Assembly (NCBI GenBank): GCA_965267605.1
Contig: OZ254088.1
Span: forward strand, 2,914,001 to 2,978,000
Length of the DNA stretch: 64,000 bases
Origin: G965267605 sp965267605
Lineage (GTDB): Bacteria > Bacteroidota > Bacteroidia > Flavobacteriales_E > Vicingaceae
Direction of reading: 5' to 3'
Positions 26,482 through 38,115 of this stretch are shown here, piece after piece (position 1 is the stretch's first letter; every line of letters starts with the position of its first letter). Below the pieces are notes generated by a model, which did not search any database, was not told the origin of the DNA, and saw only the letters and a list, made by a program, of their open reading frames with translations. The translations under genes were made by a program, and so were the position numbers.

Positions 26482-29400
26482 TGGGTAATCACCATTCGGT
26501 GATTCTCTTTCCAACCCGTATTTGATTCTACGGTAATGATATAATTCCCTGAAGGAAGGTTCAGGTTAAACGTATTGAGTCCTCGCATTGCCGGCATCTG
26601 AATCAGAGATTTGCCTGCAAGATCATATACAGCAACTGTACCTGTTTCCTGTCCCATCTCTAACTTAATCTGCCCTCTCGATGGGTTAGGATAAATGCTA
26701 AACTGTTTGCTTTGGCTATAGGCCACAAAGGTTGGTTCAACCACCGTAATTTGTCTTTGGGTGGAATCAACACATTGCCCATTGTTCACTACCAACTTTG
26801 CTGTGTATGTGCCAGCATTGGCATATTGATGCGCTGGAATCTGCGCACTGCTTGTGTTGCCGTCACCAAAGTCAAATAAGTATGTGTTAGCGTTAGAAGT
26901 CCAGTTATAGAATGTTACTGTTTCACCAACTACCAGGGTATCCTTGCTTGGCGAGAAAGATGCCATCATGTTCAATGAATCGCCAACCGTGATCTTGTGG
27001 AAGTGATTACCACAGAAATCGTTTCCTGTTACATGCACGTAATAATCACCCGGAGAAACTCCCGCCAATTGATCCTGCACCAGGTTGAACGATTGTTGCA
27101 GTGTATCACCGTTCACATTCGTCCAGGTGAAATCCCACGGACCAGCACCATGCGTAGGCACATAGCTAACAGAACCATTGTTGAGCGACTGACATGTTGC
27201 ATCTTGAGAAGTAACTTTCGGTGCCGTACCAAGGCGGATAAAGAACCTCGTTATTTTGGTAGTATCATAAAGTGTGCACGTGTAATCTGAAGCAGACTTC
27301 ATGTCAATTTCCTTGCCGGTATATGTATCTACGAAGAACGCGCAACCCAGCTGATGTGCTCCGGTAATGTCAAGGAAGTCGAAAGTATAATTGCCCGATG
27401 CATTAACCTTCACCTCCACAGGCAACACCGTATTTCCAGTTATGTCCAATGTGCTAATTGAAAGCTCGTCACCTCCAGAGGTGGTGCTGATCATCGGAAC
27501 ATTCGCATTGGAGCTGTGGAACTTCATTGCATCAACGTCTTGCTCGTACGTGTCGGTTTTGCCTTGCATGAACCTGAACACAACTTCATCCTTTCGACCT
27601 GGGAACAGGCTGTTCTTCAAGCCAAGCCTAATGATATTCTGAGCTGCTGTTTTGAAATATGCCTGATCAATCGCAGACTTCGCATTTTCCGTTAACGTAA
27701 GTACCGGGCCAGATGAATTGGCCTTCACCCAGAAAGATTGCGATGATGGTATGTACCTGGATCCTCCGTTGGTTCCGATTCCAAATACGTAGGAGGCGAA
27801 TACCTGATTGTCCGGATCCCATATGTAGATAGCATTGTCTAAGCCGCTCTTCGTCCAGTTGGGGCTATCCCAATCAATGGTTGAAGGATAAGGATTGCCA
27901 ACCATGCTCCACCCGTCATCTGCAGAACTTCCTGTATTGGTATAAGAAACCGGTAAGTTGATATTTCCTGAATTGATCGGTCCTGATTGGTCAATCACAA
28001 ACGGCAATGTTCCTGTAATTGTATCGCCACACCATACCCAATATCCCTGGCCAGGACTTATCGTCTGTCCCATACTGGTTGCGGCTACGAAACCAGTGTT
28101 CCTGTCACCGCTTTGGGTTTCATCGTAACTATAGATAGACGGCCATGGATTAGAAACGGATGGCCAATTCGGGAAGTCAGATCCAGGAATACCCGAAGTG
28201 ATGAAGTTATCATCCCAGCCGGCTAAGGTTGCCCCACTAATTGGTGAAGAGAAGAACCTCCAATTGGTCTGACCCCCATTGATATATCTTTCAAAAGTTA
28301 CGTTTCCGGAAACGCATGCCCCTCCAGTAAGAGCTGCTATTCTGGCAGTTCCTGCCGCATCCGATCTCATGGTAAGCAGTCCATTGGTGGTAACGCATCC
28401 GCTTTGCACATCCAGCGTTCCAAAAATGTCTTTGTTACTGTCATACAGCGCCAGGCCAGAAGTATTGTTCAGTGTAATGTTCCTAAACGCCCCTGTTCCA
28501 GTTCCGCCAAGAACCTGTTGAGTGGTTCCGGAGAAGGTAACAGTTCCAGAATTGGCAGTGAAGGTTCCGTTTACAACGAAATTTCTGTTGAGATCGATAT
28601 TGTAATTACTTGCTGAGGTATTCAAAGTACCCCCGGCATCAATGATGATGCTGCCTACCGTTTCGTTCTGCGTTAACGTAACCGTATGCCCCGTCTGAAT
28701 CCTTACATCATCATTTGCAGTAGGCACGCAGTTACAATCCCACGTACTTGCCGTAGTCCAATTACCGGTCTGAACAGATTTCACAGCCTTTAAATCAGCT
28801 GAAATAAGTCCAACGGTATCTGCATTGAACTTTCGATTGTAGAAAATCACGGTTCCAATACTCCCATCCCACCCTGAAGTGCTGCTTGTGTTCTTAACTG
28901 CTCTTCCAACCAAAATTTTGGAAACTCCACTCATAGCTGTGGAAAGTGAGTTAACAGAAGTTTCGTTCAAAACCCCGTCAATGTAGAGGTTGATTTGCTC
29001 ACCTTGCCTCCACGTTAACGTAAGTACCTGAATACTGGTTGTTTGTGTATTGGATTGTGATTCGATCTGATTGTTCGCAATATTACCCTGCATACCACAT
29101 TTGATGAGATTGGTCCGACCGGTATTAGCGCCACTTGCATCGTATCTCATGCACAAAAAGTCATCCGTGCCATCAGGATTCTCTGAATCCAGAAATCCAT
29201 TATCCGTATTGGTTCTATCTGATTTGATCACCGCATAAACGGAAAACTCTGTCATACCATTAACTGCGGCCGCGGCTGCAACACTTTCGAGGTAATCACC
29301 ATTCACAAAGTCGAGCATTTTGCGGCCATAGTCGTTGATATACCTTGGCCTTCTAGCGCCACCAGTATTAACAAATACGTAGCCATTGCCACTTATGTCG

Positions 29401-29585
29401 TGCCATTCTCTAACACGTTGGCCGGTTGTAGCGGGTGTTCCTGAAGTATTTCGGTAAACTGCAGTGTCCGGGCTAAGCCACATCACGATGTTATTCCCTA
29501 CACCAGCTGGTGGGGTAACTTGCGCCATCAAGTCAGCATTTAGCAGCGCGAGCAATAGACAAAGGAGAAGTGCCCGTTTCATCAA
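26478..29585 (-). CDS. Large secreted T9SS cargo protein (LamG-like, PKD and CTD)
   Basis: A 1035-residue exported protein: signal peptide ([17 protein letters not shown]), a LamG/concanavalin-like N-terminal domain (residues about 30-260), repetitive beta-rich regions with G-T-Asn-rich strands (about 270-420), a PKD domain with [10 protein letters not shown] (about 895-930), and a C-terminal type IX sorting domain opening with [15 protein letters not shown] and ending in a short [10 protein letters not shown]. The sorting domain predicts export through the T9SS and attachment to the cell surface. The catalytic role, if any, is not visible; such proteins often act in adhesion or polymer binding. 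The promoter region (29586-29736) contains overlapping palindromes. Confidence 0.88.
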   Translation of the reverse strand: MMKRALLLCLLLALLNADLMAQVTPPAGVGNNIVMWLSPDTAVYRNTSGTPATTGQRVREWHDISGNGYVFVNTGGARRPRYINDYGRKMLDFVNGDYLESVAAAAAVNGMTEFSVYAVIKSDRTNTDNGFLDSENPDGTDDFLCMRYDASGANTGRTNLIKCGMQGNIANNQIESQSNTQTTSIQVLTLTWRQGEQINLYIDGVLNETSVNSLSTAMSGVSKILVGRAVKNTSSTSGWDGSIGTVIFYNRKFNADTVGLISADLKAVKSVQTGNWTTASTWDCNCVPTANDDVRIQTGHTVTLTQNETVGSIIIDAGGTLNTSASNYNIDLNRNFVVNGTFTANSGTVTFSGTTQQVLGGTGTGAFRNITLNNTSGLALYDSNKDIFGTLDVQSGCVTTNGLLTMRSDAAGTARIAALTGGACVSGNVTFERYINGGQTNWRFFSSPISGATLAGWDDNFITSGIPGSDFPNWPSVSNPWPSIYSYDETQSGDRNTGFVAATSMGQTISPGQGYWVWCGDTITGTLPFVIDQSGPINSGNINLPVSYTNTGSSADDGWSMVGNPYPSTIDWDSPNWTKSGLDNAIYIWDPDNQVFASYVFGIGTNGGSRYIPSSQSFWVKANSSGPVLTLTENAKSAIDQAYFKTAAQNIIRLGLKNSLFPGRKDEVVFRFMQGKTDTYEQDVDAMKFHSSNANVPMISTTSGGDELSISTLDITGNTVLPVEVKVNASGNYTFDFLDITGAHQLGCAFFVDTYTGKEIDMKSASDYTCTLYDTTKITRFFIRLGTAPKVTSQDATCQSLNNGSVSYVPTHGAGPWDFTWTNVNGDTLQQSFNLVQDQLAGVSPGDYYVHVTGNDFCGNHFHKITVGDSLNMMASFSPSKDTLVVGETVTFYNWTSNANTYLFDFGDGNTSSAQIPAHQYANAGTYTAKLVVNNGQCVDSTQRQITVVEPTFVAYSQSKQFSIYPNPSRGQIKLEMGQETGTVAVYDLAGKSLIQMPAMRGLNTFNLNLPSGNYIITVESNTGWKENHRMVITH

Positions 29586-29610
29586 ATGTTAATAACCTTC
29601 AGTTTCCTAA

Positions 29611-29635
29611 TACTGTTAACAGTACTACGTACTGT
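29611..29635. promoter_or_regulatory. Overlapping palindromes upstream of the large T9SS gene
   Basis: TACTGTTAACAGTA (29611-29624) is a perfect 14-base palindrome, and ACAGTACTACGTACTGT (29619-29635) is a perfect 7-3-7 inverted repeat that overlaps it. Both lie 26-50 bases upstream of the T9SS gene start at 29585. Repeated ACTGT/ACAGT half-sites of this kind often form operators. They could equally be the downstream end of lgt mRNA folding; no T-rich tail is present, so a terminator is less likely. Confidence 0.4.
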
Positions 29636-29736
29636 AACTGAAAAGGATACATCTTTTTTGGTTGCATAACAAATTACGTACAAATACTCCAGAAAAACAC
29701 GGAATTTCGCCTAACAATAAGGAATCCCAGACGAAA

Positions 29737-30561
29737 TTAACTTTGGTCCGCCTTTTTTGGCCGAAAAAAGAAGTACAGGCCTAGCAAAATGAACGGGATA
29801 CTGAGGAATTGCCCCATATTCAGCGGAAGTGAATCTTCGAAGGCCTCCTGATTCTCTTTCACAAATTCAGCCAAGAATCTGCCAATAAAGATCAGTGTCA
29901 GGAACATCCCAAAAAACTTACCCAATTGCTCTTTCCAATTGGTCTTTTGGTATGCGATATACATGACCACAAAGACAGAGATGTAAAGGATGGCTTCGTA
30001 CAACTGTGCAGGGTGTCGTGGGAACATCTCACCATTGTGGCTGAAAATGAAGCCCCATGGCATTTCTGTTGGCAGTCCAACGATTTCCGAGTTCATAAGG
30101 TTCCCAAGGCGTATAAAGGTACCGGCAAGCGCCACACACATCACTACCCTGTCTAGAATCCAAAGCAAAGGTTTCTTGGAAACGCGTTTAGAGAATATCC
30201 AAAGCGCAATAATGTTGCCTATGGCACCGCCATGGCTGGCCAATCCTCCTTCCCATATATAGAGCATTTTGATGGGATGGGACAAATACCCCTCCGATAT
30301 CAATTGCCCTGCCTCGTTAAATTCATCAAAGTACGGCCCGTAGAACAAGCAATGACCCAAACGTGCGCCTACCACAGTACCAATGATCATATACATCAAA
30401 ACACTGTCCAGCCACTTCGGATCTATTTCTTCCTTCTTGAAGACAGATTTTAGCACGCGGTAGCCCAGCACGAATCCGAATGCAAACAGCACTCCGTACC
30501 ATCGTACTCGCCAAATACCAATCTCAGGGTCTACATCCCACTGAATGTAAAGATCTATCAT
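29737..30561 (-). CDS. lgt: Prolipoprotein diacylglyceryl transferase
   Basis: Attaches diacylglycerol to the lipobox cysteine of prolipoproteins in the inner membrane, needed for the several lipoproteins in this window. A 274-residue multipass protein with the Lgt signature [16 protein letters not shown] and [14 protein letters not shown], and [13 protein letters not shown]. Start ATG overlaps the fur stop by four bases, so the two are coupled. It is the last gene of the long minus-strand run that begins with cysS. Confidence 0.96.
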   Translation of the reverse strand: MIDLYIQWDVDPEIGIWRVRWYGVLFAFGFVLGYRVLKSVFKKEEIDPKWLDSVLMYMIIGTVVGARLGHCLFYGPYFDEFNEAGQLISEGYLSHPIKMLYIWEGGLASHGGAIGNIIALWIFSKRVSKKPLLWILDRVVMCVALAGTFIRLGNLMNSEIVGLPTEMPWGFIFSHNGEMFPRHPAQLYEAILYISVFVVMYIAYQKTNWKEQLGKFFGMFLTLIFIGRFLAEFVKENQEAFEDSLPLNMGQFLSIPFILLGLYFFFRPKKADQS

Positions 30562-31049
30562 GCCTGTTCTGCTTCCGCTTTAACGGCTTTTTTGCATGAT
30601 TCATTGTTACAGACACCGTACAAAGTAAGGGCATGATCTTCCACCTTGAACTCGTACATCTCAGCTACCATATTCTTGATCTGCTGAATACGTGGGTCGC
30701 AGAACTCAAGGACACGACCACAATTCTTGCAAATGGCATGGTCATGCTGACGAAATCCGTACGCTTGCTCATACTGGGAGATATTGTCACCAAACATATG
30801 CTTGGTTACCAGGTTACACTCCAATAAGAGATCGAGGGTGTTATAAATCGTAGCGCGACTTACCCTGTACTTTTTCTCTTTCATCAATACGTAGAGCGAC
30901 TCAACGTCAAAATGCCTCCGTTGATTGTAGATCTCCTCAAGTATGGCAAAACGTTCCGGTGTTTTGCGGTATTGATTCTTCTCCAGAAAATCTGAGAAGA
31001 TACCTCGCACTTTTTCGTTGATATCAACTGTGGATTCCATTTCCATCAA
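30558..31049 (-). CDS. Fur-family metal-dependent repressor
   Basis: A 163-residue regulator with an N-terminal winged HTH ([15 protein letters not shown], then [19 protein letters not shown]) and a C-terminal metal-binding domain. [10 protein letters not shown] carries His102, His104, Cys107 and Cys110, and CNNESC carries Cys147 and Cys152. This set matches Fur/PerR-type proteins with a structural zinc from two CxxC-like pairs. Whether it senses iron, peroxide or zinc cannot be decided by eye. It lies three bases after the sortilin-like gene and overlaps lgt by four, so it is embedded in the operon that also contains hemB, a plausible iron/haem link. Confidence 0.9.
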   Translation of the reverse strand: MMEMESTVDINEKVRGIFSDFLEKNQYRKTPERFAILEEIYNQRRHFDVESLYVLMKEKKYRVSRATIYNTLDLLLECNLVTKHMFGDNISQYEQAYGFRQHDHAICKNCGRVLEFCDPRIQQIKNMVAEMYEFKVEDHALTLYGVCNNESCKKAVKAEAEQA

Positions 31050-31051
31050 AG

Positions 31052-34000
31052 CTACTTCAATTTGATGTTCTTGTATGTCTTGGTCAGCTTTAAATTCGCC
31101 TTGGAAACATGATCAAGGTACTTCTGCCATTCTGTGGTTTGGAATTTGTTCACCATTTCCATCAGCTTCACCACCTCTCTTTCTGCAAGTTCAATAGCTA
31201 AAGCTGCATTTCCTGATGAACTTTGGAACGATGGGTCATTGATATACTCAGATGCATTCCACAGCTTTGAACTGATGCGTACTGTCACGTGATCATACCC
31301 AACAAAATCCTTAGGCTCCAACACCAAGCCTTCTATTTTTTTGATAGAATCAACAACCGCCTTACCCGCTTTTTGCAATTTGGCGTATACAGAATCCTTC
31401 TTCGCTTTTGGAATGGCTTGATTGATCAGTGCCACCCTTTTCTTCATTGTCTTCAACCTCTTGAAGCAAGCCGAAGTGGTCCTTACCATACGGTCATATC
31501 TCTTGATACGCTCCATATATCCTTCTGACGGTTCCTGTTCCGGAACACGCGGATCTCCTTTCACATGTACCGTTGCCTTTCCCGATTCTTTCTGGTAGCT
31601 AACAATCATTTCGTAAGAACCAGGCTGCACAATTCTTCCGGGAGGGAGTATCTTCTTTTCTTTTGGTTCCTTATGTGAAGGAAACCTGATTCCGTCCCTT
31701 CTCATGTTCCAGGTTACCCTATGTAATCCCGTATCCACCTTCACCGTAAAATGTCGGATGGTATCACTGCCAGCCAGGATATAAGCATGAAGTTTTTTCT
31801 TTTTCTTGGTAGTGTCTTCAGAAAGTGGAACGAATACGTCTACGGATGCGCCAGTGCCATCAGTTCTTCCCCTGAAAATTCCATCTCCTTTAAAATGCGT
31901 GTCTCTGTTGGGTTTGAAAGCATAATTGTAGCCCGTAGTGAAGTGCTCGTTCTTCAATACCTGAAACTTGTTTTCGCTCGGATTGAAAGTTCCGGCTGAC
32001 ATTTCCATTAGTGGGCGGATCTTATCAATCACGTAAGCACCCCTTCCGAATGTTCCCAGCACAAGGTCTCCTTCCCTTGTTTGGTATTTAATGTCCATTA
32101 CTGATACTGAAGGAAGACCGTTGGTAAATTTATTCCACGTTGCGCCATAATCCGTAGAGAACATAAGTCCGTTCTCAGTACCAATAAAGATCAACTTGCT
32201 ATAGCCATCCACCTGACAGGCAGACAAACAGTAGGTATCTTTAAAGGATGCCGCAATATTCTTCCATGTCTTGCCATAATCCCTGGTATGAAATACATAA
32301 GGTTTCCAGTTGTTGCGCCTATAATCGTTCACCACTACAAACGCTTCACCTTTGTTATTTCTTGAAGCATAAATCTGAGGTACCCAAGCTCCCCTCGGCA
32401 TGCCTTTCATGACCCCACTCAGGTTAGACCATGTTTTTCCTCCGTCTCTGGTCAGCTGTACATTTCCATCGTCTGTCCCCACCCAGATCACATCCTTCTC
32501 CACGGGACTAGGTTCGATGGCCAGTATAGCGGTGAAGTTTTCCGCGCGCGTTGCATCAATGGTCAGTCCACCACTCTTCGCTTGCTGTTGTTTCTCCTTG
32601 TCATTCGTACTTAAGTCCGGAGAGATCGTCTTCCACGACATCCCTTTGTCGGAAGAATAGTGAACGAATTGTGAACCGAAGTACAATCCGTTCTTGTTAT
32701 GCGGGTCTGCCGCGATCGCTGCATTCCAATTGTACCTTAACTCAATTCCTTCTGCATGCACTGGTTGAACGAAGTTTGTTCTACCCGTCTTGCGATCGTA
32801 ACGGTAAACATTTCCTCCCTGGTACATTCCCCAGCCAAAACGACTATCGTTGGGATCTGGTACTACATCAAAACCATCTCCGAATAACAACTCTTCCCAG
32901 TCTGAATTCTGTATTCCACCATGACGCATCGCAGTGGATGGTCCGACCCAAGAACCATTGTCCTGCATTCCCCCATAGATATTGTAGGGGTATTCAAAGT
33001 CATGATTGATGTGGTAAAACTGTCCCACCGGAAGATCTCTGACACCTCTCCATGACCTTCCACGATCTTCACTAATGCTCATGCCACCGTCATTACCTAC
33101 AATCATGAAATCCGGGTCGTGTGGATCTATATACATGCTCTGAAAGTCGGGATGTACCTTGTTGTAGTTGAACAGGAAGTTGAATGTTTTGCCTCCATCC
33201 TTACTGTACGTAACCCTCGACCACAGACTGTAGATCCAATTCTCATCGTTTGGAGCCACACGAATATCAGCGTAGTAGAATGGTCGGTTTCCAACGTTCT
33301 TCTCACCCACTTTCTTCCACTTGTAACCCCCGTCCATTGACTTATAAAGTGCAAGTTTCTTGGATTCGATCAGTGCGTATACCGTTCTGGTATTCGAAGG
33401 TGCGATCGCCAATCCTACTCTTCCGAGATTGCCTTTTGGAATACCAGATTTCTCATCCAGCCTGGTCCAGTTCTCGCCACCATCTACAGTGATATAAATC
33501 CCAGAACCTGGGCCACCGGAATTGAAGGTCCACGGCTTCCTTTCGTACTCCCACATACTGGCTATGAGCTTGCTCGGATTTCTTGGGTCCATTACCAGAT
33601 CGGCACATCCAACACCTTCGTTCACATACAGTATCTTCTTCCAGGTCTTTCCACCATCCATCGTTTTGTATACCCCACGTTCCGGGTTCTTGCCCCAGGC
33701 CGAGCCAACCGCGGCCACATACACAATGTTCTCATCTCTTGGGTCGATATGAATTCGATGTATGGTCTTGGTCTCCTTTAAGCCCATGAACTGCCAGGTT
33801 CGTCCGGCATCCAAACTGCGATAAATACCAGCTCCACTGGTTTGTGAGTTCCTTGGATTTCCCTCACCAGTGCCTGCCCATACAAGGTCTGGATTAGCTT
33901 TACCCACAGCCACCGCTCCTATTGACAGTGTGGGTTGTTTGTCAAAAATGGGGCGCCAGGAAAGTCCTGAGTTTCTGCTTTTCCACAGGCCACCAGATGC

Positions 34001-34174
34001 TGTACCTGCATACAGTACTTTGTGCCCTCCCGGTTCAGAGGCAAGCGCTGTTACCCTTCCACTCATCCCGGCCGGACCAACAGATCTCGCTCGAACGCCT
34101 TTGAGTTGTTTCATCAAATCCAACTGACCAAACCCAAGGGCTGGTATTAACATTAGCAAGCATACTTTCCTCAT
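31052..34174 (-). CDS. Secreted sortilin/VPS10-like protein with about eleven BNR (Asp-box) repeats
   Basis: A 1040-residue exported protein (signal peptide [13 protein letters not shown]) made of Asp-box beta-propeller repeats. The SxDxGxxW pattern recurs as [80 protein letters not shown] and STDYGATW. After about residue 760 comes a beta-rich then helical C-terminal part of unknown type. These proteins form ten-bladed propellers that bind peptides or glycans; in Bacteroidota they are annotated as sortilin-like or WD40/YVTN/BNR proteins, with no proven activity. It sits between mogA (28 bp upstream) and fur (2 bp downstream). Confidence 0.9.
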   Translation of the reverse strand: MRKVCLLMLIPALGFGQLDLMKQLKGVRARSVGPAGMSGRVTALASEPGGHKVLYAGTASGGLWKSRNSGLSWRPIFDKQPTLSIGAVAVGKANPDLVWAGTGEGNPRNSQTSGAGIYRSLDAGRTWQFMGLKETKTIHRIHIDPRDENIVYVAAVGSAWGKNPERGVYKTMDGGKTWKKILYVNEGVGCADLVMDPRNPSKLIASMWEYERKPWTFNSGGPGSGIYITVDGGENWTRLDEKSGIPKGNLGRVGLAIAPSNTRTVYALIESKKLALYKSMDGGYKWKKVGEKNVGNRPFYYADIRVAPNDENWIYSLWSRVTYSKDGGKTFNFLFNYNKVHPDFQSMYIDPHDPDFMIVGNDGGMSISEDRGRSWRGVRDLPVGQFYHINHDFEYPYNIYGGMQDNGSWVGPSTAMRHGGIQNSDWEELLFGDGFDVVPDPNDSRFGWGMYQGGNVYRYDRKTGRTNFVQPVHAEGIELRYNWNAAIAADPHNKNGLYFGSQFVHYSSDKGMSWKTISPDLSTNDKEKQQQAKSGGLTIDATRAENFTAILAIEPSPVEKDVIWVGTDDGNVQLTRDGGKTWSNLSGVMKGMPRGAWVPQIYASRNNKGEAFVVVNDYRRNNWKPYVFHTRDYGKTWKNIAASFKDTYCLSACQVDGYSKLIFIGTENGLMFSTDYGATWNKFTNGLPSVSVMDIKYQTREGDLVLGTFGRGAYVIDKIRPLMEMSAGTFNPSENKFQVLKNEHFTTGYNYAFKPNRDTHFKGDGIFRGRTDGTGASVDVFVPLSEDTTKKKKKLHAYILAGSDTIRHFTVKVDTGLHRVTWNMRRDGIRFPSHKEPKEKKILPPGRIVQPGSYEMIVSYQKESGKATVHVKGDPRVPEQEPSEGYMERIKRYDRMVRTTSACFKRLKTMKKRVALINQAIPKAKKDSVYAKLQKAGKAVVDSIKKIEGLVLEPKDFVGYDHVTVRISSKLWNASEYINDPSFQSSSGNAALAIELAEREVVKLMEMVNKFQTTEWQKYLDHVSKANLKLTKTYKNIKLK

Positions 34175-34202
34175 GACTTCGTGTTGAATTTGAATTTAGA
34201 AA

Positions 34203-34739
34203 TTACTTCTTAGGTCTAAATGGTTTGATAACGTCCTCGTTACACTCCAGGTAAGGACCTTCTATCAAATCTATACAGTACGGTACTGCCGGAAAGACAG
34301 CATCCAGACATTCACGTATTGATTTAGGTTTTCCGGGAAGATTAATGATCAGAGATTTACCTCTAATCCCTGCCGTCTGCCTTGAAAGAATTGCGGTAGG
34401 CACATATTGAAGGCTGACCACCCGCATCTGTTCCCCAAAGCCGGGCATCATCTTCTCACAGACAGCCTCTGTTGCCTCAGGAGTTACATCGCGCTTTGCT
34501 GGCCCGGTACCCCCCGTAGTAATAATCAGGCAGCATTCTTTGTTGTCTGCCATATCGACCATCGCTGCTTCCAGTTGGTCCTGTTCATCAGGAACCACTT
34601 GATACTCAAACTCCAGTTCATTGGTAAGGTAAGCTCCCATGGTTTCCATGATCGCCTTACCGGAAATGTCTTCATAAATGTTTGCCGCTGCCCGATCACT
34701 GGACGTGATCACTCCGATCTTAACCATGGTCTTGCGCAT
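34203..34739 (-). CDS. mog: Molybdopterin adenylyltransferase, MogA/MoaB family
   Basis: Adenylates molybdopterin in molybdenum cofactor synthesis. A 174-178-residue protein with the MoaB/MogA fold: [19 protein letters not shown] at the start, IITTGGTGPAKRDVTPEAT (the GGTG nucleotide loop) and the conserved LIINLPGKPKSIRECL. The start is either the ATG at 34739 or the one at 34727, which gives the more typical [11 protein letters not shown]. Both overlap the end of hemB. No other cofactor gene (moaA, moaC, moeA) or molybdoenzyme is in the window, which is odd for an isolated copy. Confidence 0.9.
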   Translation of the reverse strand: MRKTMVKIGVITSSDRAAANIYEDISGKAIMETMGAYLTNELEFEYQVVPDEQDQLEAAMVDMADNKECCLIITTGGTGPAKRDVTPEATEAVCEKMMPGFGEQMRVVSLQYVPTAILSRQTAGIRGKSLIINLPGKPKSIRECLDAVFPAVPYCIDLIEGPYLECNEDVIKPFRPKK

Positions 34740-35688
34740 ATGATTTTGCGAAATAGCTGATGATCACACTTGCTCCTGCCCGTGCAATGCTTAGAAGGGC
34801 CTCATCCCGCGCCATTTTTTCATCCAGCCACCCGTTGGCAGCTGCTGCCTTTATCATAGCGTATTCACCGCTTACGTTATATGCTGCAATCGGCAATGTG
34901 CTCTCGCTGGCAAGGTCTGCGATGATGTCGAGATAACACAAGGCCGGTTTTACCATCAGTATGTCTGCGCCTTCCATTTCATCCAGATCCATTTCCCTCA
35001 ACGCCTCTATACTATTGGCTGGATTCATTTGGTACGTCTTTTTATCTCCGCCCTTAGGGGCTGAATCCAGAGCGTCACGGAAAGGACCGTAGTAGGCGCT
35101 GGCGTACTTGGCTGTATAGGAGATGATCGAGGTATCCTTACATCCAGCGTTGTCCAATGCATCACGAATTGCGCCTACCCTTCCATCCATCATATCTGAT
35201 GGCCCAATCATATCGAATCCTGCTTTCGCCTGAACTACCGCCATTTGCGTTAATACTTCAACGGTTTCGTCATTTAAAATCACATTATTCTTTACGATAC
35301 CATCATGACCATCAGAACTATAAGGGTCCAGTGCAACATCACTGATCAATAGAATTTCTTGGTATTTAGATTTTAATTCACGGGCTATTTCCAGGTAGAA
35401 ATTCTCTCCCTGAACTCCATAGGATCCTTTGCTGTCTTTTAGGTCTTCCGCAACATTTGGAAAGAGAATGAAACGCTGAATGCCCGCCTCAAGACATTCG
35501 TCTATTTCCTGCATCACTGTATCCTTACTCCATCTATGTATTCCCGGCATTGAAGGGATTTCCGTTTTCACATTGCTTCCATCTTCCAGGAACAAGGGAT
35601 ACACCAGCTGTTCCTTTCGTACCGCGCTCTCCTCAAACATGTCTCGAATCAGCTGATTCCTTCTATTTCTTCTCGGTCTAATGCGCAT
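34720..35688 (-). CDS. hemB: Delta-aminolevulinic acid dehydratase (porphobilinogen synthase)
   Basis: Condenses two 5-aminolevulinate molecules to porphobilinogen in haem synthesis. About 322 residues from the ATG at 35688 ([18 protein letters not shown]); a longer frame to 35727 adds residues out of line with the family. Schiff-base lysines lie in [15 protein letters not shown] and [12 protein letters not shown]. The metal-binding region reads [15 protein letters not shown] without the cysteine triad of zinc-type enzymes, which points to the magnesium-type HemB. The start overlaps the end of yidD by 11 bases and the end overlaps mog, so the genes are coupled. Haem synthesis and the embedded Fur gene fit together. 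Confidence 0.95.
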   Translation of the reverse strand: MRIRPRRNRRNQLIRDMFEESAVRKEQLVYPLFLEDGSNVKTEIPSMPGIHRWSKDTVMQEIDECLEAGIQRFILFPNVAEDLKDSKGSYGVQGENFYLEIARELKSKYQEILLISDVALDPYSSDGHDGIVKNNVILNDETVEVLTQMAVVQAKAGFDMIGPSDMMDGRVGAIRDALDNAGCKDTSIISYTAKYASAYYGPFRDALDSAPKGGDKKTYQMNPANSIEALREMDLDEMEGADILMVKPALCYLDIIADLASESTLPIAAYNVSGEYAMIKAAAANGWLDEKMARDEALLSIARAGASVIISYFAKSYAQDHG

Positions 35689-35926
35689 GATGATCTTTCT
35701 TTGGAACGGGGTCGTAACCTGAGGCACCCCATGGATGGCATTTTGAAATTCTCTTGATTCCCATCCATGTTCCCTTAAATATACCCCACTCCTTAATGGC
35801 AGTGATCATATAATTGGAACAGGTAGGGTCAAATCTGCAGGAAGCCGGGTAAATAGGAGAAATCACCCATTGATAAAACCTCACCGGCAGGATAAACAAC
35901 CAACGTACGGCTCTCACTATTACCAT
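35678..35926 (-). CDS. yidD: Membrane protein insertion efficiency factor
   Basis: Short 82-residue protein of the YidD family, which associates with YidC in inserting membrane proteins. The hallmark reads [18 protein letters not shown] near residues 28-45, followed by [13 protein letters not shown]. The N-terminal amphipathic segment [17 protein letters not shown] binds the membrane. It overlaps hupE by seven bases and hemB by eleven, and is thus tightly coupled on both sides. Its neighbourhood with cysS and lgt is known in other flavobacteria as far as I recall. Confidence 0.93.
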   Translation of the reverse strand: MVIVRAVRWLFILPVRFYQWVISPIYPASCRFDPTCSNYMITAIKEWGIFKGTWMGIKRISKCHPWGASGYDPVPKKDHHAH

Positions 35927-36492
35927 GGAATTCTCTCTAGTGCCATTACAAGTGCAATTCCTCCGGCCGCACCTGAAACAACAAATACCAAATCGCGTTT
36001 TCTTACTCCCAACATCTTGGCCAACCCGAAGACCGCAAACATTGCAACCATAACAATTACCAGCTGTCCAAGTTCGAGCCCTACGTTAAATCCGAGCAAT
36101 GGTGTAAAAAGATCCTCTTCACCCATCAAAATGGATTTCAACTGATTGGAGAAACCCATTCCATGAATGAAACCGAAGAAAAGTGTGAGTAAATACTTCG
36201 CTTGTTGTTTTCGGTTATCCCATGTGAAAAGGTTCTGCACACACGTGGCAAGAATTGTGATCGGGATAAAGAACTCTATCCAGTCCGTGGGTAGGGTAAA
36301 AATGTCCATTACCGAAAGTACAAGGGTAATGGAATGGCCAAGCGTAAATGCAGTTACCAGAACCAAAAGGGAACGCCACTCCTTAAGTGACCTCGTTACG
36401 ATCAAAGCAAGGAGGAATACGATGTGGTCGTATCCATTCGGGTCCATGATATGCCTGGCCCCGATTTCTGCATATCCCCAAAATTCACTCAT
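35920..36492 (-). CDS. HupE/UreJ-family membrane protein
   Basis: A 190-residue protein with about six membrane helices. The family is known for nickel or hydrogenase-linked transport (HupE, UreJ), with conserved [19 protein letters not shown] at the start and [17 protein letters not shown] in the middle, both containing the metal-coordinating His/Asp patterns. No urease, hydrogenase or other nickel enzyme is in the window, so the metal and role are open. It begins one base after the cysS stop and overlaps yidD. Confidence 0.85.
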   Translation of the reverse strand: MSEFWGYAEIGARHIMDPNGYDHIVFLLALIVTRSLKEWRSLLVLVTAFTLGHSITLVLSVMDIFTLPTDWIEFFIPITILATCVQNLFTWDNRKQQAKYLLTLFFGFIHGMGFSNQLKSILMGEEDLFTPLLGFNVGLELGQLVIVMVAMFAVFGLAKMLGVRKRDLVFVVSGAAGGIALVMALERIPW

Positions 36493-36493
36493 G

Positions 36494-37996
36494 CTAATTC
36501 AACGAATAACTCGTTGATCCGTCACTTTCATCCTTAAGCGCGATGCCAGCATCTTGCAGCTGGTCGCGGATCTTGTCTGATAGTTCGAAATTCTTTTCCT
36601 TTCGTGCCTCGTTCCTCAACGATATCAGCACCTGCATTGCCTGGTCAAGGTGATCGTTGGATGCCCCAGCCTCTTCTGCCAATCCCAATACATCAAATAC
36701 AATCACATTATATGTTTCCTTAACTCGCTCAAACGTTGCTGCAGCAATCGTTGAGAGGTCCTGCTGACCTCCTTTAAAACTGTTGATGATGCTGCCCAAC
36801 TCGAACAATACTGCAATAGTCTTCGCAGTATTGAAGTCATCGCTCATCTCAGTAAAGCACTGATCACACAACGCATTGACCTTCTTATCCAGTTCTTCAT
36901 CAACTGTTCCTTCTTTGTGTTCGAGCGCCTTCAGGTTATTTATGATCAACCATAGTTTGTTCAATCCGGCTTCTGCCGCCTGTAAAGCTTCATTTGAAAA
37001 ATCAAGCGTGCTTCGGTAATGGGCCTGCAGGAAGAAGAACCTAACAGACATTGGAGCGTATCCTCTATCAAGGATATCTGCTTCACCGGTCATCAGCTCC
37101 TCAGGTGTAAATGCATTGCCGAGAGCTTTACTCATCTTCGTTCCTTCCCAGTTTAACATGTTACCATGCATCCAGTATCTCACCGGATCCTTTCCGTATC
37201 CTCCTTTGGCCTGAGCAATTTCACATTCGTGGTGTGGGAAGACAAGGTCCATACCCCCACCGTGAATGTCAAATGTTTCTCCAAGGTACTTCGTGCTCAT
37301 AACCGAGCACTCCAGGTGCCACCCTGGAAATCCCATTCCCCATGGCGATGGCCACTGCATGATGTGTGTTTCATCTGCCTTCTTCCAAAGGGCAAAATCC
37401 AGGCTTTCTCTCTTTTCGTCTTGTCCGTCCAAATCTCTTGTTTGGGCCAGCAGATCATCGATCACCCGACCGGATAGTTTTCCGTAGTCTTCTGATTCAT
37501 TGTACTTCCGAACATCGAAATACACCGATCCATTCTGTTCGTACGCAAAGCCTGCATCCAATATCTTCTGAACCAATTCAATCTGTTCAATGATGTGACC
37601 TGAAGCCACCGGTTCAATGCTAGGTGGAAGCGCATTGAACTTTTGCATTACATTGTGGAAGCCGTTGGTATAATGTTGGACCACCTCCATCGGCTCCAGG
37701 TTTAAGAGCCTGGCCTGACGCGCTACCTTGTCTTCACCCACACCATGATCGCTTTGCAAATGCCCTACATCCGTAATGTTCCTTACGTACCTCACCTTGT
37801 AGCCCAATGCTTTGAGGTATCGATAAACAATATCAAAAGAGGTAAATGTTCGAACGTTACCTATGTGCACATCGTTGTACACCGTTGGACCACATACGTA
37901 CATTCCCACATGGCCTTCTACCAATGGTTCAAATTGCTTCTTCGACTTCGTTAAGCTGTCGTGAATATGAAGCGGGTATTTTTCGTACAAATTCAT
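36494..37996 (-). CDS. cysS: Cysteinyl-tRNA synthetase
   Basis: Class I synthetase charging tRNA-Cys. HIGH-type motif in YNDVHIGNVRTF (the family uses HxGN) and the KMSKS loop as GTKMSKALGN near residue 270. The zinc-binding part has GMYVCGPTVYND and later FPGWHLECSVMS with PHHECEIAQ. About 500 residues from the ATG at 37996 (MNLYEKYPLHIHDS); a longer open frame to 38023 adds nothing family-like. It is the first gene of the eight-gene minus-strand run ending in lgt. Confidence 0.96.
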   Translation of the reverse strand: MNLYEKYPLHIHDSLTKSKKQFEPLVEGHVGMYVCGPTVYNDVHIGNVRTFTSFDIVYRYLKALGYKVRYVRNITDVGHLQSDHGVGEDKVARQARLLNLEPMEVVQHYTNGFHNVMQKFNALPPSIEPVASGHIIEQIELVQKILDAGFAYEQNGSVYFDVRKYNESEDYGKLSGRVIDDLLAQTRDLDGQDEKRESLDFALWKKADETHIMQWPSPWGMGFPGWHLECSVMSTKYLGETFDIHGGGMDLVFPHHECEIAQAKGGYGKDPVRYWMHGNMLNWEGTKMSKALGNAFTPEELMTGEADILDRGYAPMSVRFFFLQAHYRSTLDFSNEALQAAEAGLNKLWLIINNLKALEHKEGTVDEELDKKVNALCDQCFTEMSDDFNTAKTIAVLFELGSIINSFKGGQQDLSTIAAATFERVKETYNVIVFDVLGLAEEAGASNDHLDQAMQVLISLRNEARKEKNFELSDKIRDQLQDAGIALKDESDGSTSYSLN

Positions 37997-38115
37997 ATCT
38001 CTCGAATGCCCGCTAAGATACACAAGATGCGCAATCCAACCACATTACAACCTTCAAGAACAGGGTGTTGCGCTTCATTGAAAAGGTGTATCTTTTGTCT
38101 TCAACCCCATTCAGT

